Part shown: positions 6,556 through 15,590 of the stretch, piece by piece
How positions within the stretch are numbered: position 1 is the stretch's first letter
Layout: each line of letters starts with the position of its first letter
Origin: Streptomyces marispadix
GTDB lineage: Bacteria; Actinomycetota; Actinomycetes; Streptomycetales; Streptomycetaceae
Assembly: GCF_022524345.1 (NCBI RefSeq)
Contig: NZ_JAKWJU010000002.1
Location: 4,688,501 to 4,752,500 of the forward strand
Direction: 5' to 3'
DNA: 64,000 nt
Position numbers and translations under genes: made by a program
The notes under the pieces: model-generated
What the model was told of the DNA's origin: nothing
What the model saw: only the letters and a program-made list of their open reading frames with translations
Databases searched by the model: none

Positions 6556-9015
6556 GTGCGTACGCGCATCACACTGCACCGGCCGGGAGCCGCCCGCCCC
6601 TCCCGGACCGGGGCGCTCACGGGGGCCGCCCTCGCGGGCGTCCTCGCACTCGTACTCGCCCTGCTCGCCTCCGTGTCGGGGCTGCTGCCGCCCGCACAGA
6701 GCGCTCACGGCGCTCAGCGCGCGGAAGCCGCCCTCGGCGCCCACTACGACGACAGCGGCGAGAACATCACCTTCCGCGTCCGCTCCTCGGCCGCCACGAG
6801 GATGGCCGTGGCGCTCTACGACAAGCCCGCCGGAGCCGACGACCGAGGCACCCTGCCGCTCGCCGAGGAGCCCGATTCGGGGGGCACTTGGGCGGTGAAG
6901 GTCAGCACCGCCGAACTGCGGGAGAAGTACGGCATCGAAGGCACCGTCTACTACGGCTACCGCGCATGGGGCCCCAACTGGCCCTACGACGAGGACTGGA
7001 CGGAGGGTTCCGAGGCGGGCTTCGTCTCCGACGTCGACGCCGAAGGCAACCGCTTCAACCCGAACAAGCTGCTGCTCGACCCGTACGCACGTGAGGTGAG
7101 CCACGACCCGCTGCGCGAGGGCATGACCGACAAGGGCGTCTACGGCTCGGGGCCGAAGCACCGCAGCGAGGACAGCGGGCCGCAGGCGCCCAAGGGCATC
7201 GTGCTCCCCGCCGCGACCGGCAGCGGGGGCACTCCCCCTCGCTCCGCCGGTGGGACCCCCACCCAGGCCGAAGGCTCCGGGGGAGGCACGGGCGAGAAGC
7301 CCCGGCGCGCCCTCAAGGACGACATCGTCTACGAGGTGCATCTGCGCGGCCTGACGAAGAACGACCCCGACGTGCCCGCGGACAAGCGCGGCACCTACGC
7401 GGGTGCGGCCGCCAAGGCGGAGGAACTGGCCGAACTGGGCGTCACCGCGGTGGAGTTCCTGCCCATGCAGGAGTCGCAGAACGACGCCAACGACGCCGAC
7501 CCCGACACCTCGGCGGACGACAACTACTGGGGCTACGTCACCGACAACTTCTTCGCCCCCGACCGGCGTTACGCCGCGGACGACTCACCCGGCGGCCCCA
7601 CACGGGAGTTCCGCGCGATGGTCAAGGCGTACCACGACGCCGGGATCAAGGTCATCGCCGACGTCGTCTACAACCACACCGGCGAGGGCGGTCCCTGGAA
7701 CGAGGGGGACAAGGACACCTACGGCATCCACTCGTTCCGCGGCCTGGACAACCCCTCGTACTACTCGCTGACCGACGACCGCCAGAAACCCATGGACAAC
7801 ACGGGTGTCGGCGGCAACTTCAACACCCGCAACCCCATCGCGCAGAACCTCATCGTCGACTCCCTCTCCTACTGGAAGGACGTCCTCGGCGTCGACGGAT
7901 TCCGGCACGACCTCGCTCCCGTTCTCGGAAACACCTGCGAGCACGGCTGCTTCGAATACAGCGACACCGACCCGAAGACCGCTCTGCACCGCATCACCGA
8001 GGAGATGCCGCCGCGCGGGCCCGAAGGCGGCGAGGGCACCGACTGGATCGCCGAGCCCTGGGCGCTCGGCGACGGCACCTACCAGATCGGCAACTTCCCC
8101 AAGGGCTGGTCGGAATGGAACGGCAAGTACCGCGACACCCTGCGAACCGACCAGAACAAGCTGGGAGTCGACGAGGTGACGCCCAAGCAGCTCGCCACGC
8201 GCTTCGCGGGCTCCTCCGACCTCTACGGCGACGACGGCAGGAAGCCCTTCAACTCGGTGAACTTCATGGTCGCGCACGACGGGTTCACCCTGGGCGACCT
8301 CTACGCCTGCAACGACAAGGACAACGACCAGCCCTGGCCGTACGGGCCGTCCGACGGCGGCTCCGACGACAACATCTCGTGGGACCAGGGCGGTACGCAG
8401 CAGGCCCAACGGCAGGCGGCCCGCAACGGGTTCGCGTTCCTGATGCTCTCGGCGGGCACTCCGATGATGACCGGCGGCGACGAGGCCCTGCGCGGCACAC
8501 GCTGCAACAACAACCCGTACAACCTGGACAACGAGGCCAACTGGCTGGACCACGAACCCGGCGCCGACCAGCGCACGTTCCGTACGTACGCGCACCGGCT
8601 GCTGGAGTTCCGCAAGGCCCATCCGGCGCTGCGCCCGGCGGAGTTCGGCACGGGAGGCGACGGTGACGGGGACGGCATGGGCGGGCTCGACTGGTTCACC
8701 CCGGCGGGCAAGGCCCCCGACGAGGCGTACTGGAACGGGGCGTCCAACCACGCGCTGGCCTGGCGCCTCGACGGCACGGAGTCCGACGACCCGGCGGACG
8801 GCCTGTACATCGCCTACAACGGGTCCGCGGACGCGGTGGACTTCACGCTGCCCTCGCCGGGTGAGGGCAGGAAGTGGCACCGCGTCACGGACACGGGTGC
8901 GGGCTTCGAGGGCGCCGACCAGGTCGCCGAACCGGGGTCGGAGCCGGAGGCGGGCGGCGAGGGCGCCGAGTACAAGCTGGACGGGCGGTCGCTGGCGGTG
9001 ATGATCGCGAAGTGA
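6556..9015 (+). CDS. Secreted isoamylase/debranching-type GH13 enzyme
   Basis: The 819-aa protein starts with a long signal sequence (GALTGAALAGVLALVLALLA). An N-terminal CBM48-like domain precedes the (beta/alpha)8 barrel. The four GH13 regions are present: DVVYNHT (D369), GVDGFRHDLAP (nucleophile D452), DWIAEPW (acid/base E500) and FMVAHDG (D575). Domain order and barrel sequence match GlgX/isoamylase-type debranching enzymes, which hydrolyse alpha-1,6 branches. The export signal points to extracellular starch or glycogen rather than the cell's own glycogen. GTG at 6556 follows GAAGGAG. Residues about 223-246 are a Gly/Pro/Thr-rich insert encoded by a folded, REP-like DNA element. Confidence 0.93.
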   Translation: MRTRITLHRPGAARPSRTGALTGAALAGVLALVLALLASVSGLLPPAQSAHGAQRAEAALGAHYDDSGENITFRVRSSAATRMAVALYDKPAGADDRGTLPLAEEPDSGGTWAVKVSTAELREKYGIEGTVYYGYRAWGPNWPYDEDWTEGSEAGFVSDVDAEGNRFNPNKLLLDPYAREVSHDPLREGMTDKGVYGSGPKHRSEDSGPQAPKGIVLPAATGSGGTPPRSAGGTPTQAEGSGGGTGEKPRRALKDDIVYEVHLRGLTKNDPDVPADKRGTYAGAAAKAEELAELGVTAVEFLPMQESQNDANDADPDTSADDNYWGYVTDNFFAPDRRYAADDSPGGPTREFRAMVKAYHDAGIKVIADVVYNHTGEGGPWNEGDKDTYGIHSFRGLDNPSYYSLTDDRQKPMDNTGVGGNFNTRNPIAQNLIVDSLSYWKDVLGVDGFRHDLAPVLGNTCEHGCFEYSDTDPKTALHRITEEMPPRGPEGGEGTDWIAEPWALGDGTYQIGNFPKGWSEWNGKYRDTLRTDQNKLGVDEVTPKQLATRFAGSSDLYGDDGRKPFNSVNFMVAHDGFTLGDLYACNDKDNDQPWPYGPSDGGSDDNISWDQGGTQQAQRQAARNGFAFLMLSAGTPMMTGGDEALRGTRCNNNPYNLDNEANWLDHEPGADQRTFRTYAHRLLEFRKAHPALRPAEFGTGGDGDGDGMGGLDWFTPAGKAPDEAYWNGASNHALAWRLDGTESDDPADGLYIAYNGSADAVDFTLPSPGEGRKWHRVTDTGAGFEGADQVAEPGSEPEAGGEGAEYKLDGRSLAVMIAK
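7223..7290. repeat. REP-like palindromic insert inside the GH13 gene
   Basis: CTCCCCC (7232-7238) pairs with GGGGGAG (7279-7285) and encloses a second hairpin GGTGGG/CCCACC (7249-7254, 7258-7263). The frame is kept, so the element is translated as a Gly/Pro/Thr-rich linker between the CBM48-like domain and the barrel. The nested palindrome suggests a small repetitive element that inserted in frame. Confidence 0.6.
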
Positions 9016-9139
9016 CCGCGAGCTGCCGCGGGTTGGCAGGGTCGGCAGCGGGCCCGCGGCCGATCGGCGGCCGTGACCGCGGACCGAGCGAGGAATGCTC
9101 CCGGGAAGCGGGCCGGAGGTCCGGAAGTACGGCACGGCC

Positions 9140-9156
9140 GGCCCGCGGGGCGGGCC
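9140..9156. terminator. GC hairpin between convergent glycosidase genes
   Basis: GGCCCGC and GCGGGCC form a 7-bp stem with a 3-nt loop in the 206-bp gap between the convergent GH13 and GH1 genes. No U-tract is present. The gap holds no gene. Confidence 0.35.
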
Positions 9157-9221
9157 CGTCGAGCGGCGTCACCGTTCGCCCGACGGGCGCCGCCCCCGGC
9201 GCGCCACGGGGCGTCGACGGC

Positions 9222-10445
9222 CTACTCGCCTTCCCCGCGGGCCAGTTGGCGGAAGCGGTCGACCAGCGGCGTCGGGACGCGGCGCAGGGTGTTGCCCGCG
9301 TCGCGGCTCAGGTCGTAGAGGCCCATCTGCACCAGCCAGCGGTCCGGCGGCTCGTGGTCGTTCCGGTAGAGCCAGTCGACGAGCGCGAAGAAGGGGAACC
9401 AGGTGTAGCCCACGAGGTCCGTGCCGTCCGCGCGCAGCGCGCGCACTGCCGCGACGCTCTCCTCCAGCCAGCCGAGCCGTTCGGCGGCGGGGCCGCCGCG
9501 GCTGGTCTCCGTGACCATCAACGGCCGGTCGTAGCGGGCGGCGTAGGCGTGGAGCAGATCCGCCAGGCCCTCGGTGCCCGCCTCGACGGGCCGCGGTGCA
9601 CCCGTCTCCGGGTCGTGGCCGACGGTGGTGAAGGCCGGGTAGTAGTTCACGCCGATCACGTCGGGCGTCACGGCGTTCGCCCGCAGCCACCCCAACTCGT
9701 CGTCGGTGGCGCCGTGTTGAACGAGGTATCCGTACATCGGATGGTCCTCGCCGACGCGGCCCAGCACGAGGTCCAGGCCGAGGAAGCGCCGCTCCTCAAG
9801 GTGCCGAAGGCGCGCCGGACTCAGCCCGCCCGCCCATCTGAATCCGGCGTCGACGTGCACGAACACCGCCTCCGGCTGCACCTCGGCGATCCGCCGCTGG
9901 GTGAGTACCATGCCCCGCGCCAGCCGTACGAGGATCTTCACGAAGCCGTCGTCGCCGTGCAGATAGGGCGGCCAGCTTCCCTGCTCGCCGCAGTAGACGG
10001 CGTTGATGACGGGCTCGTTGAGGGGCGTCCAGTCCGTCAGGCTGCCGCGGTAGCGTTCGGCGACGGCGGCCGCGTACGCCGAGACCCTTTCCGGATAGGC
10101 CGAGTTGAGGAACTGGTTGTCCAGCCACAGCGGCGTCCCGTAGTGCATCAGGTCCACGACGCAGCGCAGGCCGAGCCGGTCCAGATGCTCCACGACCTGA
10201 TCCAGCCACTCCCAGCGGAAGTGACCCGGCTCCGGTTCCACCAGATACCAGGGGATGCCCCAGCGGATCATCTCGGCTCCGGCGTCGGCTGCGCGGTCGA
10301 GGTCCTCGCGCCACTGGGCGTAGTGCTGGGTGAGTTCGTACTCGTCGAGCTTGCGGTGCCCGTGCGCCTCCTGCGGTACGAACGTGTCCTCGATGCCGAC
10401 GGCGAAGCGGAACCGGCCGTCTTCGTACCAGCGTCGCCCTGTCAC
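9222..10445 (-). CDS. Family 1 glycoside hydrolase-like enzyme
   Basis: The 407-aa protein has a TIM-barrel GH1 pattern. WTPLNEP supplies the acid/base E144 and MVTETSRGG supplies the nucleophile E313. It is shorter than a classical beta-glucosidase (about 450 aa) and has no signal peptide, so it acts in the cytoplasm. It is the last gene of a four-gene import operon, 19 nt after the second permease, so it probably cleaves the oligosaccharide or glycoside brought in by that importer. Substrate specificity (gluco-, galacto- or another beta-glycoside) cannot be read from the sequence. GTG at 10443-10445 is the first reasonable start after the permease stop. Confidence 0.88.
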   Translation of the reverse strand: MTGRRWYEDGRFRFAVGIEDTFVPQEAHGHRKLDEYELTQHYAQWREDLDRAADAGAEMIRWGIPWYLVEPEPGHFRWEWLDQVVEHLDRLGLRCVVDLMHYGTPLWLDNQFLNSAYPERVSAYAAAVAERYRGSLTDWTPLNEPVINAVYCGEQGSWPPYLHGDDGFVKILVRLARGMVLTQRRIAEVQPEAVFVHVDAGFRWAGGLSPARLRHLEERRFLGLDLVLGRVGEDHPMYGYLVQHGATDDELGWLRANAVTPDVIGVNYYPAFTTVGHDPETGAPRPVEAGTEGLADLLHAYAARYDRPLMVTETSRGGPAAERLGWLEESVAAVRALRADGTDLVGYTWFPFFALVDWLYRNDHEPPDRWLVQMGLYDLSRDAGNTLRRVPTPLVDRFRQLARGEGE

Positions 10446-10464
10446 GACTCCCGCCTTCCCCGGC

Positions 10465-11379
10465 TCACTTGAGGCCCGTCGTCGCGATGCCCTGCACGAA
10501 GCTGCGCTGTATCAGCAGGAACAGCACGATCACCGGCAGCAGCGAGAGCACCGCTCCGGCCAGCAGCAGCCCGTACTGGGTGACGTGCTGACCCATGAAC
10601 AGCGACAGCCCCGCGGGCAGGGTGGCCCGGCTGGTGTCGGAGGTCATGATCAGCGGCCACAGCAGGTCGTTCCAGTTGAACTGGAAGTGGAACAGACCCA
10701 GCGTCAGCAGCGCGGGCCGCGCGAGCGGCAGCACCACGCGCCAGTAGATCCGCCACTCCGAGGCGCCGTCGACGCGTGCGGCCTCCTCCAGGTCCTTCGG
10801 CAGCGAGAGGAAGAACTGCCGGAGGAAGAAGATGCCGAACGCGTTGGTGGCGCGCGGCACGATCATGCCCGTGAAGCTGTTGACCAGACCGAGGTTGTTG
10901 AGCAGGTCGTACAGCGGGACGAGCGTGATCTGGAACGGCAGCATCAGCATGATCAGCACGATCACGAACACCGCCTCGCGACCGCGGAACCGGAGCCTCG
11001 CCAGGGCGTAGGCGGCCATCGAGTCGAAGAGCAGCGAGACGACGGTGACGGTCCCGGCGAAGACGATCGTGTTGCGGTAGAGCGTCGCGAAGGGCAGCTC
11101 CTGCCAGATGTCCGCGTAGTGCTCCAGAGTGAACGAGCGCGGCCACAGCGTCGGCGGTGCGGAGACGATGTCCTGCTCGGGCCTCAGCGACGCCAGCACC
11201 ATCCAGATCAGGGGCAGCAGCACGGCCAGCGCGATCACGACGGCCGCGAGGGCGGTCGTCACGCGCCACACCAGGGCGAGATCGATGCCCCTGGACGGAC
11301 GGGCCTTCGCCGCGCCCTTGGACTTCCGGGAGTCCGGTGACCTCGGGGGTGTGCGGGGAGTCCGCGCGGTCTGGGTCAC
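10465..11379 (-). CDS. Sugar ABC transporter permease, MalG type
   Basis: The 304-aa membrane protein starts with a basic, Pro/Ser-rich tail and has six predicted TM segments. The cytoplasmic EAA loop reads DLEEAARVDGASEWRIYWRVVLP and contacts the transport ATPase. It fits the second permease of CUT1-type carbohydrate importers. The GTG at 11377-11379 overlaps the stop of the first permease by 4 nt (GTGA), so the two are translationally coupled. No ATPase gene is present. In streptomycetes a shared ATPase (MsiK) serves many such importers, and that is probably true here. Confidence 0.95.
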   Translation of the reverse strand: MTQTARTPRTPPRSPDSRKSKGAAKARPSRGIDLALVWRVTTALAAVVIALAVLLPLIWMVLASLRPEQDIVSAPPTLWPRSFTLEHYADIWQELPFATLYRNTIVFAGTVTVVSLLFDSMAAYALARLRFRGREAVFVIVLIMLMLPFQITLVPLYDLLNNLGLVNSFTGMIVPRATNAFGIFFLRQFFLSLPKDLEEAARVDGASEWRIYWRVVLPLARPALLTLGLFHFQFNWNDLLWPLIMTSDTSRATLPAGLSLFMGQHVTQYGLLLAGAVLSLLPVIVLFLLIQRSFVQGIATTGLK

Positions 11380-12398
11380 AGCGTCACCGCCCGCCTGCGG
11401 AAGTAGCCGAACTGAAGCATCGACAGCGCGAACACGAGCACGAGCAGCACCCAGGAGACGGCCGCCGCGTAGCCGAACTCGTTGCGCTCGAAGCCCATCC
11501 GGTATGTGAAGACCACCAGCGTCTCCGTCTGGAAGAAGGGACCGCCGTGCGTCATCACATAGATCTGGTCGAACGCCTGGAGCGTGCCGATCGCCGCCAT
11601 GATCGTGATGAGCATCGTCTGGTTGGCCAGCAGCGGCCAGGTGACCCGGCGCAGCCGCTGCCAGGCGCTCGCCCCGTCCACGCGTGCGGCGTCGTGCAGT
11701 TCGGGCGGAATGCCCTGTAGCCCGGCGAGATACATGACCATGTAGAAGCCGAGGTTCTTCCATACGCCGACGGCGATCACGGCCGGCATCGCATACGACG
11801 GATCCTCCAGCCAGCCCTGCTGCGTTGTGACTCCTACGCCCGACAGCCAGTGGGCGAGCAGCCCGATGTCGGCGTCCAGCAGGAACGCCCACGCGATGGA
11901 GACGACGCCCAGCGACACCACGAACGGCAGGAAGACGGCCGTACGGAGAAAGCCGCGCAGCGCCATCGAACGATTGAGGAACAAGGCCAGCGCGAGCGCC
12001 AGCACCACGCTCACCGGTGTGCTGACGGCCGCGTAGACGAGGGTGTTCTCCAGGGCGTTCCAGGCTTCCGGATCGTCGAGGAGCCGCCGGTAGTTCTCCA
12101 GGCCGACCCAGGACGCCGCCTGCATCAGGTTGTAGTCCGTGAACGACAGGTAGGCGGCCTGGAACATCGGCCATACGACGAAGACCGCCAGCGCGGTGAG
12201 GCTCGGCGCGAGGAAGAGCCAGGCCGCACGGGTCTGCCGTCCGCGCTGGGTGCGGCGGGAACGCAGGGGACGCCAGGCGCCCGCGGTGCGCGCGGTGGCA
12301 GCGCCGCCCCGCTGCGTGGCGCCGCCCCGCTGCGTGGCGCCGCGCCGCGCGGCGCCCGGCTCCGCCGCGCCCGGCTGTGCTGTGGCGGGCGTGGTCAC
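11376..12398 (-). CDS. Sugar ABC transporter permease, MalF type
   Basis: The 340-aa protein has a long basic N-terminal tail (about 55 aa), then six TM segments starting at AAWLFLAPSLTALAVFVVW. The EAA loop is ELHDAARVDGASAWQRLRRV. It is the first permease of a CUT1 carbohydrate importer. GTG at 12396-12398 has a strong ribosome site (GGAGGGAGGTGACC). The tail contains a duplicated Arg/Gly/Ala/Thr block that comes from a perfect 18-bp DNA duplication (12301-12336), so this cytoplasmic extension is probably not structurally important. Confidence 0.95.
   Translation of the reverse strand: MTTPATAQPGAAEPGAARRGATQRGGATQRGGAATARTAGAWRPLRSRRTQRGRQTRAAWLFLAPSLTALAVFVVWPMFQAAYLSFTDYNLMQAASWVGLENYRRLLDDPEAWNALENTLVYAAVSTPVSVVLALALALFLNRSMALRGFLRTAVFLPFVVSLGVVSIAWAFLLDADIGLLAHWLSGVGVTTQQGWLEDPSYAMPAVIAVGVWKNLGFYMVMYLAGLQGIPPELHDAARVDGASAWQRLRRVTWPLLANQTMLITIMAAIGTLQAFDQIYVMTHGGPFFQTETLVVFTYRMGFERNEFGYAAAVSWVLLVLVFALSMLQFGYFRRRAVTL
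12301..12336. repeat. Perfect 18-bp tandem duplication in a permease gene
   Basis: Positions 12301-12318 are repeated exactly at 12319-12336. The length keeps the reading frame and doubles a six-residue block in the N-terminal tail of the first permease. Confidence 0.85.
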
Positions 12399-12473
12399 AC
12401 GGTCACCTCCCTCCTGCGGGCACGCGGGCCTCGGGCGCCCGCGTGCCCTGCGCGGATGCCGACTTCCGCCCGG

Positions 12474-13841
12474 TCACTTCTGCTTGTCGAGCTGCGCCTG
12501 CACCTGGGCGTCCGCCTTCTTGAAGACGGACTCGACGTCCTGCTTGCCGTCGAGGGCGCGTTGCAGCGCGGGGTAGAAGATCTGGTCGGCGATCGTCGGT
12601 CCGTTGACCAGCCCCGGCAGATACGGCCGTGCGCTTTCTGTGACGTCCTTGGCGCCGAAGGCGGCCGAGTCCGGGTTGCCCTTCAGGTCGCCGGGGGAGA
12701 CGTCGGTGCGGTCCGGCGGGAAGCCCGTGCCCTCGGCGAGCTTCACCTGCGACTCCTTGCTGTTCCAGAAGGAGAAGAACCGGTACGCGGCGTTCTTCTT
12801 GCCGGGGCTCGCCTTGGCGCTGACGCCGAACGACGTGATGCTGCTGAACGTCTGCCGGCCGCCGGGGCCGCTGAACGGGCGCGTGACGCCGTACTTCACG
12901 CCCGCCTCGGAGAACTGCGTCGTCACCCAGGGGCCGACGATCTCCATGGCCGCCTTCTTCGTCTGGAAGAGCTTGTCGGCCTTGGCTCCGCTGAGTCCGA
13001 CGGGCGAGATGTGCTCCGAACGCACCTGCTTCACCCAGTACTTGAGGGTCTTGAGGGCCTTCGGGTCGTCCAGGGTGGCCTTCTTGCCGTCCCTGCTGAC
13101 GACGTCGGCGCCGCCCTGCCACAGCAGCACCGGATACATCGGGATCGTCTCGTGGTCGGCGAGGGCGATCGCGTACTGGTCGGGTTTGCCGTCGCCGTCG
13201 GTGTCCTTGGTCAGCTTCGGCGCCATCTTCGCGAACTCGGCGCAGGTCTTCGGCGGCTTCTCCGGGTCGAGGCCCGCGTCCTTGAACATCGTCTTGTTCC
13301 AGAACAGCATCAGCGTCGCCATGTTGAGCGGCACGCCGTAGTTCTTGCCCTCGAACTCGGAGGTGTTCACCGCGGCGGGCACCAGCTTCGAGGTGTCCAT
13401 GTGCTTCTTCGAGCTGTAGAAGTCGTCGAGGGGCTGGAGCACGCCCTTGTCGGCGTACTTGGGCATCTGCCCGGCGTCCATGGCGACGATGTCGGGGCCG
13501 TTGCCGGAGCTGACGCTTGTCAGCAGCTTCTGGTAGAAGACGTCCCACGGCATGGGGACGGACTTGACCTTCACCTTCTTCTGCGAGTCGTTGAACTCGC
13601 CGATCAGCTTGTCGATGGTCGCCCGGTCGCCGCCTGTCAGTCCGTTCCAGAAGGTGAGCGTGACCTTGCCGCCGGCGGAGCCCTCGTCGTCGGAGCTGCT
13701 GCCGCTCGCGCCCTGACCCGTGCAGGCGCTCAGCGAGACGGCGAGACCGGTGACGAGAACGAGGCCGGAGCGGCGCAGCCCGCGCACCCGGCGGGAGGCC
13801 GTCCCGCAGCGGGGAGTGCCTTCACGGGTGTGTTTGCGCAT
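12474..13841 (-). CDS. Sugar ABC transporter solute-binding lipoprotein
   Basis: The 455-aa protein has a lipoprotein signal: basic start, hydrophobic core LVLVTGLAVSLSAC, and lipobox LSAC. The mature part matches family 1 (MalE-like) binding proteins: VTLTFWNGLTGGDRATIDKLIG, a GPDIVAMD block and GVPLNMATLMLFWNK. It captures an oligosaccharide outside the membrane and delivers it to the two permeases encoded downstream (gap 75 bp). ATG at 13839-13841 follows GGGAGG with ideal spacing. A 24-bp palindrome lies about 80 bp upstream and should be its control site. The ligand is unknown. The terminal GH1 gene suggests a beta-linked sugar. Confidence 0.95.
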   Translation of the reverse strand: MRKHTREGTPRCGTASRRVRGLRRSGLVLVTGLAVSLSACTGQGASGSSSDDEGSAGGKVTLTFWNGLTGGDRATIDKLIGEFNDSQKKVKVKSVPMPWDVFYQKLLTSVSSGNGPDIVAMDAGQMPKYADKGVLQPLDDFYSSKKHMDTSKLVPAAVNTSEFEGKNYGVPLNMATLMLFWNKTMFKDAGLDPEKPPKTCAEFAKMAPKLTKDTDGDGKPDQYAIALADHETIPMYPVLLWQGGADVVSRDGKKATLDDPKALKTLKYWVKQVRSEHISPVGLSGAKADKLFQTKKAAMEIVGPWVTTQFSEAGVKYGVTRPFSGPGGRQTFSSITSFGVSAKASPGKKNAAYRFFSFWNSKESQVKLAEGTGFPPDRTDVSPGDLKGNPDSAAFGAKDVTESARPYLPGLVNGPTIADQIFYPALQRALDGKQDVESVFKKADAQVQAQLDKQK

Positions 13842-13917
13842 GGGTCCTCCCGGGGTTCGTGCCCGGCTGTGCGAGTCGATGGGGGAGGGGAGTGGCGGGA
13901 CCTTTATTACAACGTTG

Positions 13918-13941
13918 AGGTAAACGTTGTACAGCCCTGTT
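13918..13941. promoter_or_regulatory. 24-bp perfect palindrome upstream of sugar importer
   Basis: TACAACGTT (13918-13926), spacer GAGGTA, then AACGTTGTA (13933-13941) form a perfect 9-6-9 inverted repeat. Each arm contains the palindrome AACGTT, the two centres being 12 bp apart. AACGTT cores are typical of LacI-family operators. It lies in an AT-richer patch 77-100 bp upstream of the binding-protein start. No LacI-type gene lies in the operon, so the repressor is encoded elsewhere. Confidence 0.7.
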
Positions 13942-14194
13942 TCCAAAGAAACCGGGGCAACTTCGGTCCGGCTGCGCTCCGTTGGTGACCGGTCACTTTC
14001 GGTGCCGGTCGGAGGTGTGTGCGGGCGGGCGCGGGGTTGTGACCGCGGACTGTCGTGCGGGGCGGCGATACCGGTGGGAGCGCCGCCGGGCAGGGGCCTG
14101 CGGCAAGTCTCGACCACGAGTCGCCGCGGAGCTACCTTTGAAAGTGGTTCTCTCCCTGAAATGCCGGGCTTGTACGGCAGTACAGGAGGCCGTG

Positions 14195-15439
14195 ATGGTC
14201 GTCGAGGTGATCGTAGGGCTCGTGATCGCGGCCGTCGTCTACGCGATGGCAGCCGCACGCGTGGTCAGGCAGTACGAACGGGGCCTGGTCTTCCGGCTGG
14301 GACGGCTCCAGTCCGGGATCAAGGAGCCGGGGTTCACGATGATCGTGCCCGGAGTCGACCGGTTGCAGAAGGTCAACATGCAGATCATCACGCTGCCGGT
14401 GCCGGCCCAGGAGGGCATCACCCGGGACAACGTGACCGTCCGCGTGGACGCCGTCGTCTACTTCAAGGTCGTACAGCCCGCAGACGCGATCATCCGCGTC
14501 GAGGACTACCGCTTCGCGGTCTCGCAGATGGCGCAGACCTCGCTCCGGTCGATCATCGGCAAGAGCGAACTCGACGACCTGCTCTCCGACCGCGAAAAGC
14601 TCAACCAGGGCCTTGAGTTGATGATCGACAGCCCCGCGGTGGAGTGGGGCGTGACGGTCGACCGGGTCGAGATCAAGGACGTGTCGCTGCCGGAGACGAT
14701 GAAGCGCTCCATGGCCCGGCAGGCGGAGGCACAGCGCGACAGGCGGGCCCGTGTGATCAACGCGGACGCGGAGCTGGAGGCGTCCAAGAAGCTCGCCCAG
14801 GCCGCCGAGCAGATGTCGGAGACACCCGCGGCGTTGCAGCTACGGCTGCTCCAGACGGTCGCGTCCGTCGCCACGGAGAAGAACTCCACGCTGGTCCTGC
14901 CCTTCCCCGTGGAGCTGCTGCGCTTCCTGGAGGGGCCCCGCGAGGGCACCGCGGACGGCGGCACCCGTGACGGCAAGGGCCGTAAGCGGGTCAAGGGCGC
15001 TAAGGGAGCCAAGGAGGTCGAGGGGGCCGAGGGGGCCGGGGCGAAGGCGGGCGAGGCCGCCGGTACCGGGGCACTCGGCGACGTGGAGCCCAAGTCCCTG
15101 ACGGAGGGCGCCGGTTCAGGCGTCGAGGCGCCGGGGGCGACGGCCCTCCGGGACGCGGAGCTTCCGCCGGAAGCGGTCGTACCGGAGGTGCCGGACGTGA
15201 TCGAGGGGCCCGCGCCCGGGGCGATCCCACCGGACGATGTGCCCGGGGATCTTCCCGGCAGCGCCGGTGAGGACCTGACGAGCAGCGAGCCGGGGGCGGC
15301 CGGAGCCGCGGACACCGGCGAGTCCGGCGATGCGGCCGCCGAGGAGACTCCCCGTACGGCGGCGGAGCAGGGGGCGGAGGGTTCCGCTCCCGACGAGGAG
15401 GCCGCGCCGAGAAGCCGCCGCCGCCGTCGTCGTCGGTGA
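14195..15439 (+). CDS. SPFH/band-7 (slipin-like) membrane protein
   Basis: The 414-aa protein starts with one TM helix (VVEVIVGLVIAAVVYAMA), followed by a typical SPFH domain: VVRQYERGLVFRLGRL, GITRDNVTVRVDAVVYFKV and VEIKDVSLPETMKRSMARQAEAQRD. This is the stomatin/slipin layout, which builds ring assemblies on the membrane and organises microdomains or protease partners. After residue 255 comes a Gly/Ala/Glu/Pro-rich tail of about 155 residues ending in a run of Arg. It looks disordered and is longer than in most relatives. ATG at 14195 follows AGGAGG at 6 nt. No NfeD partner gene is adjacent. Confidence 0.93.
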   Translation: MVVEVIVGLVIAAVVYAMAAARVVRQYERGLVFRLGRLQSGIKEPGFTMIVPGVDRLQKVNMQIITLPVPAQEGITRDNVTVRVDAVVYFKVVQPADAIIRVEDYRFAVSQMAQTSLRSIIGKSELDDLLSDREKLNQGLELMIDSPAVEWGVTVDRVEIKDVSLPETMKRSMARQAEAQRDRRARVINADAELEASKKLAQAAEQMSETPAALQLRLLQTVASVATEKNSTLVLPFPVELLRFLEGPREGTADGGTRDGKGRKRVKGAKGAKEVEGAEGAGAKAGEAAGTGALGDVEPKSLTEGAGSGVEAPGATALRDAELPPEAVVPEVPDVIEGPAPGAIPPDDVPGDLPGSAGEDLTSSEPGAAGAADTGESGDAAAEETPRTAAEQGAEGSAPDEEAAPRSRRRRRRR

Positions 15440-15534
15440 ACGAGGCTGCCGTACGGCGGGTGATGTGAGCGAGCCCGCCGTACGGCGGTAGAGGGCTCGC
15501 TCACGCCGGGCAGTGGCCTGAGCGAGCACGGCTT

Positions 15535-15590
15535 CGCGAACAGGCGCCCGCGAACAGGCGCCCGCGAACAGGCGCCCGCGAACAGGCGCT
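15535..15590. repeat. Four 14-bp tandem repeats
   Basis: A 14-bp unit (CGCGAACAGGCGCC) occurs four times at 15535, 15549, 15563 and 15577, the last differing in its final base. The array lies between convergent genes and its last copy forms the left arm of the hairpin at 15571-15615. Confidence 0.9.

Noticed and set aside
7585..9135. Long minus-strand open frame opposite the GH13 gene
   Set aside because: It lies antisense to a gene with all four GH13 motifs. Its composition is the Val/Arg/Gly-rich shadow expected from GC-rich third positions.
9095..9514. Arg-rich plus-strand frames over the end of the GH1 gene
   Set aside because: Extreme Arg/Pro/Ala content and position opposite a GH1 gene mark them as shadows.
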